Positions 9,724 through 19,190 of a DNA stretch of 64,000 bases are shown here, in pieces. Source of the DNA: a bacterium. GTDB lineage: Bacteria > Orphanbacterota > Orphanbacteria > Orphanbacterales > Orphanbacteraceae. A model generated the notes under the pieces. It saw only the letters and a list, made by a program, of their open reading frames with translations. It was not told the DNA's origin and did no database searches. The stretch is taken from positions 466,670-530,669 of the forward strand of contig JALGYY010000035.1 in assembly GCA_025782575.1 (NCBI GenBank), written 5' to 3'. The translations under genes were made by a program, and so were the position numbers. Positions within the stretch are counted from its first letter, which is position 1. Each line of letters opens with the position of its first letter.

Positions 9724-10113
9724 CTACGGTAGCAGTACCGCGTCCGCTTCAACCTCGATCAGCATACCCGGGTCGATCAGGGCGCTGACCTCCACCATGG
9801 TAGTGGCCGGCGGATTATCGCCGAAAACCTCCGCGTGGGCGCGGGCGAATGACTCCCATCGATCGATAGCCGTGACAAACATCCGCGTCCGGACAACATG
9901 CTCCGGACCGGCTCCGAGATCGGCCAGTGCTTTGATTATGATCGAGAAGCAACGGCCGGCCTGACGGTAGGCATCGCCCGGCGCAAATAGAACGCCGTCA
10001 TCCCCGACCGATGCCGTCCCGGTTACGAATATCTGATTTCCGGCGCGCACGGCGCGACAGTAACCCGCTTTCTTCTCCCAGGGAGCGCCGGAAAACGTTC
10101 GCTGGAAGGACAT
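9724..10113 (-). CDS. RidA (YjgF/YER057c/UK114) family protein
   Basis: 129 residues starting MSFQRTFSGAPWEKKAGYCRA. The family architecture is clear: AGNQIFVTGTAS near the start, YRQAGRCFSIIIKALADLGAG in the middle, and the C-terminal PPATTMVEVSALIDPGMLIEVEADAV containing the Glu of the conserved pocket. Typical RidA proteins deaminate reactive enamine/imine intermediates in the cytoplasm; some members have other roles. The ATG at 10113 lies 1 base after the stop of the radical SAM gene, so the two are coupled. The canonical pocket Arg of RidA is not obvious in the segment before PGM, so enamine deaminase activity is uncertain. Confidence 0.85.
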   Translation of the reverse strand: MSFQRTFSGAPWEKKAGYCRAVRAGNQIFVTGTASVGDDGVLFAPGDAYRQAGRCFSIIIKALADLGAGPEHVVRTRMFVTAIDRWESFARAHAEVFGDNPPATTMVEVSALIDPGMLIEVEADAVLLP

Positions 10114-10114
10114 G

Positions 10115-11335
10115 CTAGAACCCCATGAGGCCGCAGCAACGGCGGCAGACCGGCATGATTCCCTCCGTGCTGATGGAACTGCGGAACTTCCGGGCCAGAT
10201 GATTGTTCCAGATCGTGCTGACTGAGTCGTTCTTGATATTACCGACCACGTAGTCGTGATAGTCCCGGCAAAGGCTGACGTCGCCGTTACTGTCAATCTC
10301 CATGGCCATGAAAATACTGACACACTGGTTGTAGCCGAAATCGTTTGAGTGGTCCGTGTAGTAGCTCTCCAGGTCCTCGATGGTATCGAGTTCAGGCATC
10401 ATGATCGGCGAAGGGCCGTTCGTCTCCTCGGCGATCCTCTTCATTTCGGCATAACATTCAAGTATCTTGCCGTGATCGAAATCCTTCCAGTCACCGATCC
10501 AGCCATAGTGAGTCTTCGGCTTGAAACCAAAACGCCTCTCGAAATCAACCGTGTGTTCCTGAGCTGAATCCGGGTCGATCCACCACGTCAGATAGAAGAT
10601 GTGCATGTCGGTGAATGGCCTCGCCAGATTATAAATATCCACGACATAGTCCGTGTTATATGCCGTGATGCAGCTGATCGGCACGATGTAAGGGAATGAA
10701 GATCCCCTCTGGAGCTTCACTTCATGAAGTCTCTCTAACGATCGATAGACATCCCGGAAGTTGTCATGGTTGGGCGCGACACCGGGGCGCTGCGTGTTGT
10801 GGACCTTCTTATCAGGCCCATCGAGGCTGAGCCAGATGACCTGGCATGTCTCGATCAGATCCTCGGCGTTTTTGGCCACGTTCGTGCCGTTCGTAACGAT
10901 CGTAATCGGCATTCCCGCGTCGTGAATGTAGTGGAGAAGCTCGATGATATCCGGGTAGAGCATCGGTTCGCCCCCCCAGACGTACCAGAGCGGGCAGAGC
11001 CCGTCGTCGACCAACTGATCCACCAGGTTCTTGTATATCGCCAGGGGGACCTCGTTCTTCTTCAGCTCCTTCAGCGATTGTCCTATGAGATATCCGTTGT
11101 CCCCCCACTGGCCGCAGGAGTGGCACCGGAGGTTGCACATGTCGGTAATCCGCACGCTCACCTGGCGGAGCTTCTCCCCCTTCCCGTGATCGGTACCGAA
11201 CGGGTGGCGCAGGTTGAAGGTCTCCTTCGCTACCTGATAACCCATGAAATTCTGCGCAGTCGACCAATCACTCCGGAAAGCATCGGACACATGCTTAATA
11301 AAGTTTCTTGGTTTGACTCGGCTCCGTGTCGACAC
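10115..11335 (-). CDS. Radical SAM protein with C-terminal SPASM-type cysteines
   Basis: 406 residues. The radical SAM cluster motif CNLRCHSC is at C67, C71 and C74, followed by the GGEPMLYPD motif that contacts SAM. The C-terminus has a Cys-rich SPASM-like segment (NQCVSIF, VSLCRDYHDYVVGNI, VCRRCC), which usually binds auxiliary iron-sulfur clusters. Such proteins often modify peptides or sugars. No precursor peptide is visible beside it. It sits between a glycosyltransferase (upstream, 17-base gap) and a RidA protein (downstream, 1-base gap). The substrate is unknown; a role in a modified surface glycan or small metabolite is inference only. Confidence 0.85.
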   Translation of the reverse strand: MSTRSRVKPRNFIKHVSDAFRSDWSTAQNFMGYQVAKETFNLRHPFGTDHGKGEKLRQVSVRITDMCNLRCHSCGQWGDNGYLIGQSLKELKKNEVPLAIYKNLVDQLVDDGLCPLWYVWGGEPMLYPDIIELLHYIHDAGMPITIVTNGTNVAKNAEDLIETCQVIWLSLDGPDKKVHNTQRPGVAPNHDNFRDVYRSLERLHEVKLQRGSSFPYIVPISCITAYNTDYVVDIYNLARPFTDMHIFYLTWWIDPDSAQEHTVDFERRFGFKPKTHYGWIGDWKDFDHGKILECYAEMKRIAEETNGPSPIMMPELDTIEDLESYYTDHSNDFGYNQCVSIFMAMEIDSNGDVSLCRDYHDYVVGNIKNDSVSTIWNNHLARKFRSSISTEGIMPVCRRCCGLMGF

Positions 11336-11352
11336 TTCCTGTCCTTTCTAAG

Positions 11353-12549
11353 TCAGTCGGATTCCCGACCGACTATCCGGCACTCATCCGGCGATGGTAT
11401 CAGATACCTCACACCGCCCCACACGATCTCCGATCGGAACAGGGCGTGAACCACATTGATGATCGCCAACAACATGCCGAGGGGGCAGATGAACGAGCAT
11501 AGAATGTGGGTCCTCTTTACTGATGGCGACTCGATCAGCCACCGGGGTAGATTGCGCCCCGCAAGATAGTAGGCGATCCACTCCGCCACAGGAACGGCCG
11601 CCAGCGCGAGGAGCAGGCCTGGCGACCGGACCGCCCAGGGGAGAAGTCCGAATACGATCAAGCCTTTGGGCAGGAATGCCGCTGTGATCCTCGCCGACAT
11701 TTCCCGCAACCCCATTCGATAGGTAACAAGAATTTGCCGGTTAGTAAACTCCATTACCTGCCGCCAGGTTCGTCCGCTCGTCTCCGATATCACAATGCAC
11801 TGCGGCACGAAGTGGATGTTTTGACCGAGATCGCGCACCGCCTCCGTCAACCGATGGTCTTCGAACGGGGCGTTGCTCCAGCGTTCATGGATGCGCCCGT
11901 CGCGGATCAGTTCCCTTCGAATCGCGCTGGAACCGCCCCAGACCATCGCCCCGCTGTGATCACCCTGCCAGAACAGCTGAAAGTTCACCCACACGGCTTC
12001 GACAAGTGTGGGCAGATCGAGGGATTGCGCAGCATAGTAGCGTGCACCGACGGTCGCCCCGATCCGGCGATCCTTGAGCGGCTTCACAAGATGAGCGAGC
12101 CAGTCGCGCTTGACCCTTGCATCAGCGTCGACAAAGGCAAGCACTTCCACCTCATCGTCGAGATCGGCGATGGCGGTCAGCAGATTCTGCACTTTCTGTG
12201 ATCGGGAGAGAGAGTGATCGACTACGTTCGGCGCCAGAATGACGCGGCAGTGAGGAAGATCCCCGGTAAGCCGTTTCAGATGTTCATACGACCGGTCGGG
12301 GCCCCCCTCGTGATCGTGGGTAATGAAATAAACCTCGTACTGTCCGTCATACTGTTGATCGAGAAGGAGCCGGGCATTCTGCTCGGCCGTCTCATCCCAT
12401 CCGTAGTGAGGAGCGAGAATAACGGATCTCGGGGCATACGGCTCTCTCGCATTCCTCGACTCACGCGCGCGGAACCGATACGAACGCACGAGGATGAGAA
12501 CCTCGAGTAGAACGAGATAATATGCGAGCCCGACCAGTATGGGAATCAT
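11353..12549 (-). CDS. Membrane glycosyltransferase, family 2 type
   Basis: 398 residues. There is an N-terminal membrane helix (residues 3-21), then a GT-A catalytic domain with the nucleotide/metal DxD motif (FVDADAR, D131 and D133), an acidic acceptor-site pair (APFEDHRL, E220-D221) and a RQ(I)LVTYR-like segment resembling the QxxRW motif. Several C-terminal hydrophobic helices follow (residues 285-365). This layout resembles processive or lipid-linked GT2 enzymes such as ceramide glucosyltransferase or hyaluronan-synthase relatives. Donor and acceptor cannot be told. It is the first gene of the minus-strand unit with the radical SAM and RidA genes. Confidence 0.82.
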   Translation of the reverse strand: MIPILVGLAYYLVLLEVLILVRSYRFRARESRNAREPYAPRSVILAPHYGWDETAEQNARLLLDQQYDGQYEVYFITHDHEGGPDRSYEHLKRLTGDLPHCRVILAPNVVDHSLSRSQKVQNLLTAIADLDDEVEVLAFVDADARVKRDWLAHLVKPLKDRRIGATVGARYYAAQSLDLPTLVEAVWVNFQLFWQGDHSGAMVWGGSSAIRRELIRDGRIHERWSNAPFEDHRLTEAVRDLGQNIHFVPQCIVISETSGRTWRQVMEFTNRQILVTYRMGLREMSARITAAFLPKGLIVFGLLPWAVRSPGLLLALAAVPVAEWIAYYLAGRNLPRWLIESPSVKRTHILCSFICPLGMLLAIINVVHALFRSEIVWGGVRYLIPSPDECRIVGRESD

Positions 12550-12657
12550 AAGAAAGCCCCCGGGCGGCGAACGCCGCTACGGAAGCCATAGAATACCGGC
12601 GGCAGCAAGATGCTGTCAAAGGGATTCCTGCCACCGGGTACGCGATCGGGCAGGCTC

Positions 12658-12685
12658 GGGGGACGTGCCACATCGGCACGCCCCC
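12658..12685. other. Strong GC-rich hairpin in the 206-base gap
   Basis: GGGGG, a bulged A, CGTGCC, a 5-base loop, then GGCACG and CCCCC make an 11-bp stem. It lies in the 206-base gap between the lamin-tail gene and the glycosyltransferase gene, both on the minus strand. There is no following T-run on either strand, so it is not a standard intrinsic terminator. It may still stop or pause transcription or protect an mRNA end. No gene is seen in the gap. Confidence 0.5.
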
Positions 12686-12755
12686 CGCCGTCGCCGGACT
12701 TCTGGATGCCCCGGAGGTCTGCCGGACCGAAACCGGCACCGGCGACGCGCTGCTG

Positions 12756-14177
12756 CTAGAAGAACAGTCGCTTGACCGCTCCCCAGCTGGCGGGCTGGGT
12801 CCGTGTCGTCCCCCCGCCATTCGTCACCTGCGGGCTGAACGACCATCCCCTCCCTTCGACAGAGGGCCTGGTCCACGTCCCGATGCCGTCAGGAACCCGG
12901 ATCATCGACTCGTCATGATTCCCTTCACTCCCATAGGTGAACTCGTCGATCAGTTCACCCGCCCGAATGAGATTAATCGTGTCGCCGGTGTTGGAAAGGC
13001 CGTTACCGATCCGTCCGTCATCGACAAAGACCTGCCCCGGCAGACCGGTCGGAACGCCTCCACCGAATAGCGTGATGTACTCCCCTGACCCGATCGTTGT
13101 TCCGCCGGGAAAGATGAATTCAGCGCCGAGACCGTCATCATCAGAGAGAATCCATCCCGAAAGATCAACCGATGTGAGTCCCGAGTTGTAGATCTCGACG
13201 AACTCGTCCTCGTAGGTATGCAGAGTGCCGTCGCCATTAGCGTCCCCACCCGGATCAGCCAGAACTTCGTTGATCGATACGGCCGGCAGTGTATTCGATA
13301 CCGCGTATTGATGAACCGAGGCGGGTGCACCCGGCGGCTCGTAGGACGTTTCAGCCTCATCGTCGGTGGCGCAGACGTACCACTCCACCACATCGCCGTC
13401 GGAATAGGCTGGAATCTGACTGTCGTACCAGCCCCCCCCTGCCGAAGTCATTGTCAGCAATGTATAGGCGCCACCGTTCGCCCTGTAGTAGAGCCCGACA
13501 TGATCGACCAGCCCGTCATCGGTCACCTGGACACCGATTGCCACGACATCGGCAGAGGATGGAAACGGCGGTGTCTGATCGACCGTGACAAAAACCGGCG
13601 GTCCCCCCATGCTTGTCCAGGAGGCGTTCGCCCCGCCCGGCGTGCCGTAATCGCCGTCACCGAACAGATCTGTAACATTCTCTTCCCAGTTCGCTCCGAT
13701 GTTGTTGTCCGCTCCCGGATCATCAAGTTCCATCGAAGCCCCCGTCGGATCGGGAAACGTTGCGCCATCATCGTATGCAACGGAATCGATTGTGACGCCT
13801 GACTCGCGGATCACCACACGGTCTACCGCGTTACCGAGCGTCATGCCCGAGTAGACATAGTCCGCTGTGTACCCTCCGTTCAAGGCAGCGTCGCCGTTTC
13901 GCCCCATCACGAGAAATCCCTGTGGAGCGATCGAAAGCGCCCCCCCCGCATCGATCGTGTGCTCTTCGGACTGGCCGTCTCCGATTGTCCACCCGTTTAC
14001 GTCGATCGACGCCGCCGTGCTGTTATAGAGTTCGACCCATTCCCCCTGCGTATCACCTACCGCCTCCGGATTGTTCATGATCTCCGTGACTATCACATCT
14101 CCCGGTGATGCCCCTTGCGCGATCCCTGCGGCGACGACAAAGAGCGCGCAGCCCGCAATCTCGATCATTCGATTCAT
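12756..14177 (-). CDS. Exported protein with two lamin-tail domains
   Basis: 473 residues from MNRMIEIAGC. The ATG at 14177 follows GGAGG and a signal peptide is present (hydrophobic 4-17, cleavage near AQGA). The first lamin-tail domain begins at about residue 20 (GDVIVTEIMNNPE, GEWVELYNST, VNGWTIGDG). The second begins about residue 310 (VSINEVLADPGGDANGDG, DEFVEIYNS, LSGWILSDDDG). Between them lies an Ig-like beta region (VFVTVDQTPPFPSSADVVAI). Lamin-tail domains in bacteria occur in large secreted or surface proteins, sometimes with nucleases; no catalytic domain is seen here. No C-terminal sorting signal is evident. Function unknown. Confidence 0.8.
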   Translation of the reverse strand: MNRMIEIAGCALFVVAAGIAQGASPGDVIVTEIMNNPEAVGDTQGEWVELYNSTAASIDVNGWTIGDGQSEEHTIDAGGALSIAPQGFLVMGRNGDAALNGGYTADYVYSGMTLGNAVDRVVIRESGVTIDSVAYDDGATFPDPTGASMELDDPGADNNIGANWEENVTDLFGDGDYGTPGGANASWTSMGGPPVFVTVDQTPPFPSSADVVAIGVQVTDDGLVDHVGLYYRANGGAYTLLTMTSAGGGWYDSQIPAYSDGDVVEWYVCATDDEAETSYEPPGAPASVHQYAVSNTLPAVSINEVLADPGGDANGDGTLHTYEDEFVEIYNSGLTSVDLSGWILSDDDGLGAEFIFPGGTTIGSGEYITLFGGGVPTGLPGQVFVDDGRIGNGLSNTGDTINLIRAGELIDEFTYGSEGNHDESMIRVPDGIGTWTRPSVEGRGWSFSPQVTNGGGTTRTQPASWGAVKRLFF

Positions 14178-14456
14178 TCCTATACTTCCTCCATATAAAT
14201 TGTCTGCCATTGATCGATCTACCGATTTCCGCACGATATCTTCCGCCCCTATCGACAATTTCCCGCCCACCACCCCCTTTCATCGAGGCGGAACTCAGGC
14301 ACACATGCAGGATGTGTACCGATCGACCGGGAATGACGCATATCGGGGAAACAGAGTCAGGAAGCGAGAACGATCAAATGGGTCAGGTATTCGGAGTCGT
14401 GGAAACGGTCATGCCGTAGCCGCCTGCTGTAATCGTCGTGGACAATAGGGGGGAGC

Positions 14457-15368
14457 CTAGCGGCGGCGAGTGGCGCGTCTGCTGCTCATGAGTCTGAAAT
14501 AAGTAAAGCCACCATCGTCGCCGACTCGGGAGTCCTGAAAGTACTGGAATCCGATCGCAAAGGAATCAAACAGGATTTCCGCCCCTCCGGCGGGCTCTTC
14601 TCGATCATCCACTCGGGCACGGAGTAGAAGCCAGGAGAGAGCGCGGTACTCGACGCCCCCGACGTAGTCACCGTCACGTAGCTTGTCACCTGCCTCGATC
14701 CTTGCCTGAACAAAAAGACCGAGGCGCTTACGGAAGTGGTTTGAACGGAGCCCCCCTTCGTAGTATCTCTCTACTTTGCGGTCCCCCAGTTCTGTTTCGT
14801 TGATATTCCGTGCGGCGAAGACGGCGAGCAGTTTCCCGGCGGGCCGGAACGCGAGGCTGATATCGAGCGAAGTGAGGTCGTCCAAGTCAGGGTCATCCGA
14901 AGTAAACAGACTGTAGGATACGCCGAGGGCACTCGTGTTCCCTACCGGTGAGGCGAGAGAAGCGACGTAGCGCTTCATTTTTCTATCCGGTTCGATGGAC
15001 ATCGATTCCACGCCGAAGCCGAATCTCCTGGATCGAATGAACAGGACGTCATCCTCGTCAAACAGGCCATCGGTCGAGAACCGGCCGAAGAGGATTTCGG
15101 GGCTGACGGCGAGACCGAGTTCTCCGGGTGAGGAGTAGACGGCCGTGGCGGCGGCGTCTCCCGCCCATGGGTAGGGGCCGAATCGAGAAACCGGCCCCAC
15201 AAGGAGCTCGGCAGGAAGATCGGCCGGGGCCGCCACCGGAAATAAAAAGGAGAGAATCAGGACAACCCCGAAGGGGGCGCGCTGGCGGACCCGGGGAGCC
15301 GGGTCGATCCGGGCTGACCGGTTCAGGAATCGCTCAAAGAGTGGTATGGTTAACGCGTTTCGATTCAT
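14457..15368 (-). CDS. Probable outer-membrane beta-barrel protein of unknown function
   Basis: 303 residues from MNRNALTIPL. An N-terminal basic region is followed by a hydrophobic stretch (GVVLILSFLFPVAAPAD) that looks like a signal peptide. The rest alternates polar and aromatic or hydrophobic residues in short strands (RYVASLASPV, LGVSYSLF, LDISLAFRP, VGGVEYRAL, FAIGFQYFQD), as in small barrels. It resembles YjbH/MetA-pathway-like uncharacterised barrels only in pattern, and I do not recognise the family. It is divergent from the dehydrogenase unit, with 18 bases between the two start codons. Confidence 0.65.
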   Translation of the reverse strand: MNRNALTIPLFERFLNRSARIDPAPRVRQRAPFGVVLILSFLFPVAAPADLPAELLVGPVSRFGPYPWAGDAAATAVYSSPGELGLAVSPEILFGRFSTDGLFDEDDVLFIRSRRFGFGVESMSIEPDRKMKRYVASLASPVGNTSALGVSYSLFTSDDPDLDDLTSLDISLAFRPAGKLLAVFAARNINETELGDRKVERYYEGGLRSNHFRKRLGLFVQARIEAGDKLRDGDYVGGVEYRALSWLLLRARVDDREEPAGGAEILFDSFAIGFQYFQDSRVGDDGGFTYFRLMSSRRATRRR

Positions 15369-15386
15369 AGTGAGTGGAGGAAAGCA

Positions 15387-16406
15387 GTGAAAGCGGCCGT
15401 CGTCAACAAAAAGGGGCGGGTCTTCATTCGGGAGGTGGCTGATCCCCGCCCCCCGAAGGGGGGACTCGTCATGCGGGTAACCGCAGTCGGGATCTGCGGA
15501 TCCGACCTTGCCAAACTCGGCCACGCCCCTGACGGGACCGTTCTCGGCCATGAAGTGGCCGGCATCGTGGAGGAGATCGGATCCGGAACCGAGGGATTTC
15601 GCCCGGGCGATCGTATTACGGCCGCCCATCACATCCCGTGTGGCCGGTGCATCTACTGTCGCCGAGGAAACGAATCGCAATGCGAACTCTTTCGTTCGAC
15701 CGATCTCGATCCGGGTGGGTGGGCGGAATATCTGGCGCTCAGCCCCCGACACATCAGGCATGTCTCCTTCCTGCTGCCCCACAAGCTGTCCGACGAAGAG
15801 GCGAGTATGACTGAACCTCTCGGCTGCTGTGTCCGGGCGGCAAGACGGGCCGAGGTGAGTCGAGGGGATGTCGTCGTCGTAATCGGACTCGGCCCGGTCG
15901 GCCTCATGATCACGGCACTCCTCCGGCGAAAAGGGGTCACCGTTCTCGCCCTGGACAAGATCCTCTCCCGATCCCGCCTGGCAGCGCAGCTCTTCGGTGC
16001 AACGGCGCTACCCCGCGCGGCCGCTCCTTTGAAGCGAGCCGTCGATGGGGCAACGAAAAACCGGGGAGCTGACCAGGTGATTCTCTGCGCTGGGGCGGGC
16101 TCCACACTCCCGCTCGCACTCTCCCTCATTCGGCGGGGGGGAAAACTCCATCTCTTTTCCGGCGTCGATGAGGGGAAGGAAATCCCGATCGACATTAACG
16201 CGATTTATAAGAAGGAAATAAGGTTGTTTTCGACCTATTCGTCATCACCTGAAGACCTGGGCGAAGCATTTCGATTGATTCGCCGGGGTTCGATCCCCGT
16301 GAAGGAGTTGATCACCCACAGGCTTCCACTCACTCGAATCGAAGAAGGAATTGAAGCGATTCGGCGAGGCCGGGCACTGAAAGTCATACTCGAACCGACC
16401 TCCTGA
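15387..16406 (+). CDS. Zinc-dependent medium-chain dehydrogenase
   Basis: 339 residues with a GTG start preceded by GGAGG at 15376-15380. It oxidises an alcohol or polyol with NAD(P) in the cytoplasm. Catalytic zinc ligands are visible at C37 (GICGSD) and H55-E56 (GHEVAG). The structural zinc site is C85, C88, C91 and C99 (CGRCIYCRRG...QC). The Rossmann motif GLGPVG is at 167-172. It is closest in pattern to sorbitol/threonine dehydrogenases. The next gene is a second member of the same family, 19 bases downstream, and two ABC exporter subunits follow. The pair may act in series or as a heteromer on one substrate; that is inference. Confidence 0.85.
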   Translation: MKAAVVNKKGRVFIREVADPRPPKGGLVMRVTAVGICGSDLAKLGHAPDGTVLGHEVAGIVEEIGSGTEGFRPGDRITAAHHIPCGRCIYCRRGNESQCELFRSTDLDPGGWAEYLALSPRHIRHVSFLLPHKLSDEEASMTEPLGCCVRAARRAEVSRGDVVVVIGLGPVGLMITALLRRKGVTVLALDKILSRSRLAAQLFGATALPRAAAPLKRAVDGATKNRGADQVILCAGAGSTLPLALSLIRRGGKLHLFSGVDEGKEIPIDINAIYKKEIRLFSTYSSSPEDLGEAFRLIRRGSIPVKELITHRLPLTRIEEGIEAIRRGRALKVILEPTS

Positions 16407-16425
16407 ACGGTAAAGGAACGCTCCC

Positions 16426-17457
16426 ATGAATACCATGCAGTCCGCTCTCTTTTACGGCGCACGTGATCTGAGACTTGAATCTGTGCGCGTCCCCGTCGCC
16501 GGCCCCGGAGAGGTGGTTGTCAAGATCGTCAAGGCTCTCACCTGCGCCACCGACCTCAAGACTTACATCAGGGGGAGCCATAAGATGATCCCCTCACTCC
16601 CCTCCCCTTTCGGGCACGAGTTCTGCGGAACGATCGCCGAAATCGGCGAGGGAGTGCAAGGGCTCGAGATCGACATGCTTGTCGTCGTGGCTAACTCCGC
16701 ACCATGTAACGAGTGCTACTTCTGCCGGCTGGACAAACATAACCTGTGCGATAATCTACAGTTCTTGAACGGGGCGTATTCGGAGTACATCTGTGTACCG
16801 CAATCGATCGTGAAACAAAACCTCTATCGCATTCCGGGGGACGTCCCGCCTGAGCGCATGGCTCTTCTCGAACCACTCGCATGTGTCGTGCACGGCGTGG
16901 AGCGAACCGGTATCGAGATGGACAACCGGGTGGCTGTGATCGGCGCGGGTCCGATCGGCCTCATGTTCACCCGGCTGATCAAACTGACGGGAGCCGAGGT
17001 TATCGTACTCGGCCGTTCGCCCTGGAAACTGGAGGCGGCAACGCAGCTCGGCGCCGATCATGTGCTGAACGTAGACGAAGAGGATCCCGAGCAGGCGGTG
17101 CGCGATCTGAGCGACGGCCGCGGCGTCGACGTGGTCATCGAAGCTGTGGGGTTACCGGAGATCTGGGAACGTGCCGTGAATATTACGAGACGAGGAGGGG
17201 TCATCAATCTGTTCGGCGGCTGCGAAAAGGGAACCGAAGTTCGGATCGACACACACAAGCTTCACTATGAAGAGAAGAGGATCATGTCGGTCTTTCACCA
17301 TACTCCTCGGTACGTGGCCATGGCTTACGACCTTCTATTGCGCGGCGAACTCGACGAGAAGATCTTGATTACAGATCGACTCCCCCTCGATCGTCTCGCC
17401 GACGCTTTCGAAAAAATGGAGAAGAGGCAAGCGCTGAAAATCTGTATCACGCCATGA
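16426..17457 (+). CDS. Zinc-dependent medium-chain dehydrogenase, second copy
   Basis: 343 residues. C40 (LTCATDL) and H64-E65 (FGHEFCG) are the catalytic zinc ligands. C94, C97, C100 and C108 (CNECYFC...C) are the structural zinc site. The NAD-binding motif is GAGPIG near residue 168. It diverges clearly from the preceding copy, so this is not a recent tandem duplication. A tyrosine- or threonine-dehydrogenase-like substrate is possible. Its stop overlaps the start of the first ABC gene by 4 bases (ATGA), tying the dehydrogenases to the exporter in one transcript. Confidence 0.85.
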   Translation: MNTMQSALFYGARDLRLESVRVPVAGPGEVVVKIVKALTCATDLKTYIRGSHKMIPSLPSPFGHEFCGTIAEIGEGVQGLEIDMLVVVANSAPCNECYFCRLDKHNLCDNLQFLNGAYSEYICVPQSIVKQNLYRIPGDVPPERMALLEPLACVVHGVERTGIEMDNRVAVIGAGPIGLMFTRLIKLTGAEVIVLGRSPWKLEAATQLGADHVLNVDEEDPEQAVRDLSDGRGVDVVIEAVGLPEIWERAVNITRRGGVINLFGGCEKGTEVRIDTHKLHYEEKRIMSVFHHTPRYVAMAYDLLLRGELDEKILITDRLPLDRLADAFEKMEKRQALKICITP

Positions 17458-19190
17458 GAGAACTTCTACGCCTCCGTCCGTATCTGGCCCGATACAAGGG
17501 CAGCTTCGCAATCGGCATCGTCCATGTCTTCCTGACGAATGTCTTTACGCTCATCTCCCCCCTTATCCTGATGCGAGCAATCGATGAACTCCGGGACGGC
17601 GCCCTTACCCGGCCGCTCTGGGTCTATGCTTCTATCGTTGTCGTTCTGGCCCTGATTCAGGGCGTCTTCCGTTTCATGATGCGGAAAGTAATGATCGGCG
17701 CGTCCCGAAAGATCGAATTCGATTTACGGAACGACCTCTTCAGCCATCTGGGATCGTTGTCGGTCGCCTACTTCGACCGCACACGTACGGGTGAGATCAT
17801 GGCACGGGCGACGAACGACCTGAATGCCGTGCGCATGTTCGTCGGCCCCGCGATCATGTACGTAGCGAATACATTCTTCACGCTCGTGATCGGCCTCACT
17901 CTCATGCTGCGACTCGACTGGCAACTCACTCTGCTCGCCCTTCTCCCTTTCCCGCTTCTCTCTCTCGGTGTGAAAATGCTCGGCAGCAGGTTGCACGATC
18001 TTTTTCAGGCCATCCAGGAGCAGTACGCAACGATTACGACACATGTACAGGAGAACATCACCGGCATCCGCGTGGTGAAGGCATTCGTGCGTGAAGAAGA
18101 ACAGATCGAGGGATTCCGCGTTCTCAATCGGGAGTTCATCGAACGCAACATGAGCATGGTGAGGCTGTGGGGCCTCTTCTTCCCGATCATGGGCCTCCTC
18201 ACAGGCATCGCCATGTTGATCGTGATGGGTTTCGGGGGTTTCCGCGTTGTGAGCGGTAACCTTACCCTCGGCGGGTTCGTCGCTTTCACAAGTTATCTCG
18301 GCATGTTGACCTGGCCGGCCATCGCGATCGGATGGGTGATCAATCTGATCGAGCGAGGTGCGGCATCAATGAAACGGATCAGCGAGATTCTCGATGAGGA
18401 GCCGGACATTACCGCGCCCGAGATCGCCGAAGCGCCGCCGATTCGGGGAGGGCTCCGACTCGACGACGTCTCGTTCGCCTACAACGGCGAGCCGGTTCTC
18501 GAAGAGATCGACCTGACCGTCGGGGAAGGGGAAACCGTTGCTATTGTCGGAGCGATCGGGAGCGGGAAGAGCACTCTCCTCCGGCTCGTTCCCCGACTCT
18601 ATGATGTGAGCCGGGGAGAGATCCTGATCGATGGAGTTCCCCTCCGGTCCCTCTCTCTCTCCCATCTGCGATCGGCTATCGGGTTCGTACCGCAGGAGAC
18701 GTTTCTCTTTTCTATGACAGTCAAAGAAAATATTCGATTCGGCGACCCCTCTCTCTCGGATGAGCAGCTCGAAGAGATCTGCCGGCTCTCCCGCCTGACA
18801 CCGGATCTCGATAAGTTCCCAGAAGGGTGGGACACCGTCGTCGGCGAGAGAGGCGTTCTGTTGTCTGGAGGGCAGAAACAGAGAATCGCCATCGCCAGGG
18901 CGCTCGCACGGAATCCGCGCATACTGATTCTGGACGATTCTCTCTCCAGTGTGGACGTGAACACCGAAGAAGCGATCCTGGTGGGACTCAGGGAGTATCG
19001 CCGCGGACGAACGACTCTCATCGTCTCCCACCGTCTGAGCGCGGTTCGGGACGCAGACCGGATCGTTGTCCTCGAAGAGGGGCGTATCACTGAGCGAGGG
19101 ATACACAGGGAGTTGATTCGGAACGGCGGATTCTACTCGCGTCTCTATGAGCGTCAAAAGTTGATCCGTGAACTGGAGGATTTGGAATGA
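17454..19190 (+). CDS. ABC exporter subunit with degenerate catalytic site
   Basis: 578 residues: a six-helix type IV exporter membrane domain (about residues 15-310) followed by an ATPase domain. Walker A is GAIGSGKST at 366-374, the signature is LLSGGQ at 469-474, and Walker B is LILDD at 491-495. The catalytic Glu after Walker B is Asp (D495), while the signature is canonical. The partner gene has the reverse pattern. This matches heterodimeric exporters such as TM287/288 and BmrCD, where one ATP site is degenerate. Substrate unknown; lipids, drugs or a product of the neighbouring dehydrogenases are possible. Confidence 0.92.
   Translation: MRELLRLRPYLARYKGSFAIGIVHVFLTNVFTLISPLILMRAIDELRDGALTRPLWVYASIVVVLALIQGVFRFMMRKVMIGASRKIEFDLRNDLFSHLGSLSVAYFDRTRTGEIMARATNDLNAVRMFVGPAIMYVANTFFTLVIGLTLMLRLDWQLTLLALLPFPLLSLGVKMLGSRLHDLFQAIQEQYATITTHVQENITGIRVVKAFVREEEQIEGFRVLNREFIERNMSMVRLWGLFFPIMGLLTGIAMLIVMGFGGFRVVSGNLTLGGFVAFTSYLGMLTWPAIAIGWVINLIERGAASMKRISEILDEEPDITAPEIAEAPPIRGGLRLDDVSFAYNGEPVLEEIDLTVGEGETVAIVGAIGSGKSTLLRLVPRLYDVSRGEILIDGVPLRSLSLSHLRSAIGFVPQETFLFSMTVKENIRFGDPSLSDEQLEEICRLSRLTPDLDKFPEGWDTVVGERGVLLSGGQKQRIAIARALARNPRILILDDSLSSVDVNTEEAILVGLREYRRGRTTLIVSHRLSAVRDADRIVVLEEGRITERGIHRELIRNGGFYSRLYERQKLIRELEDLE

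Noticed and set aside
16280-16302. GGGGTTCGATCCCCG looks like a tRNA T-arm
   Set aside because: It lies inside the intact dehydrogenase frame and no acceptor, D or anticodon arm can be formed around it.
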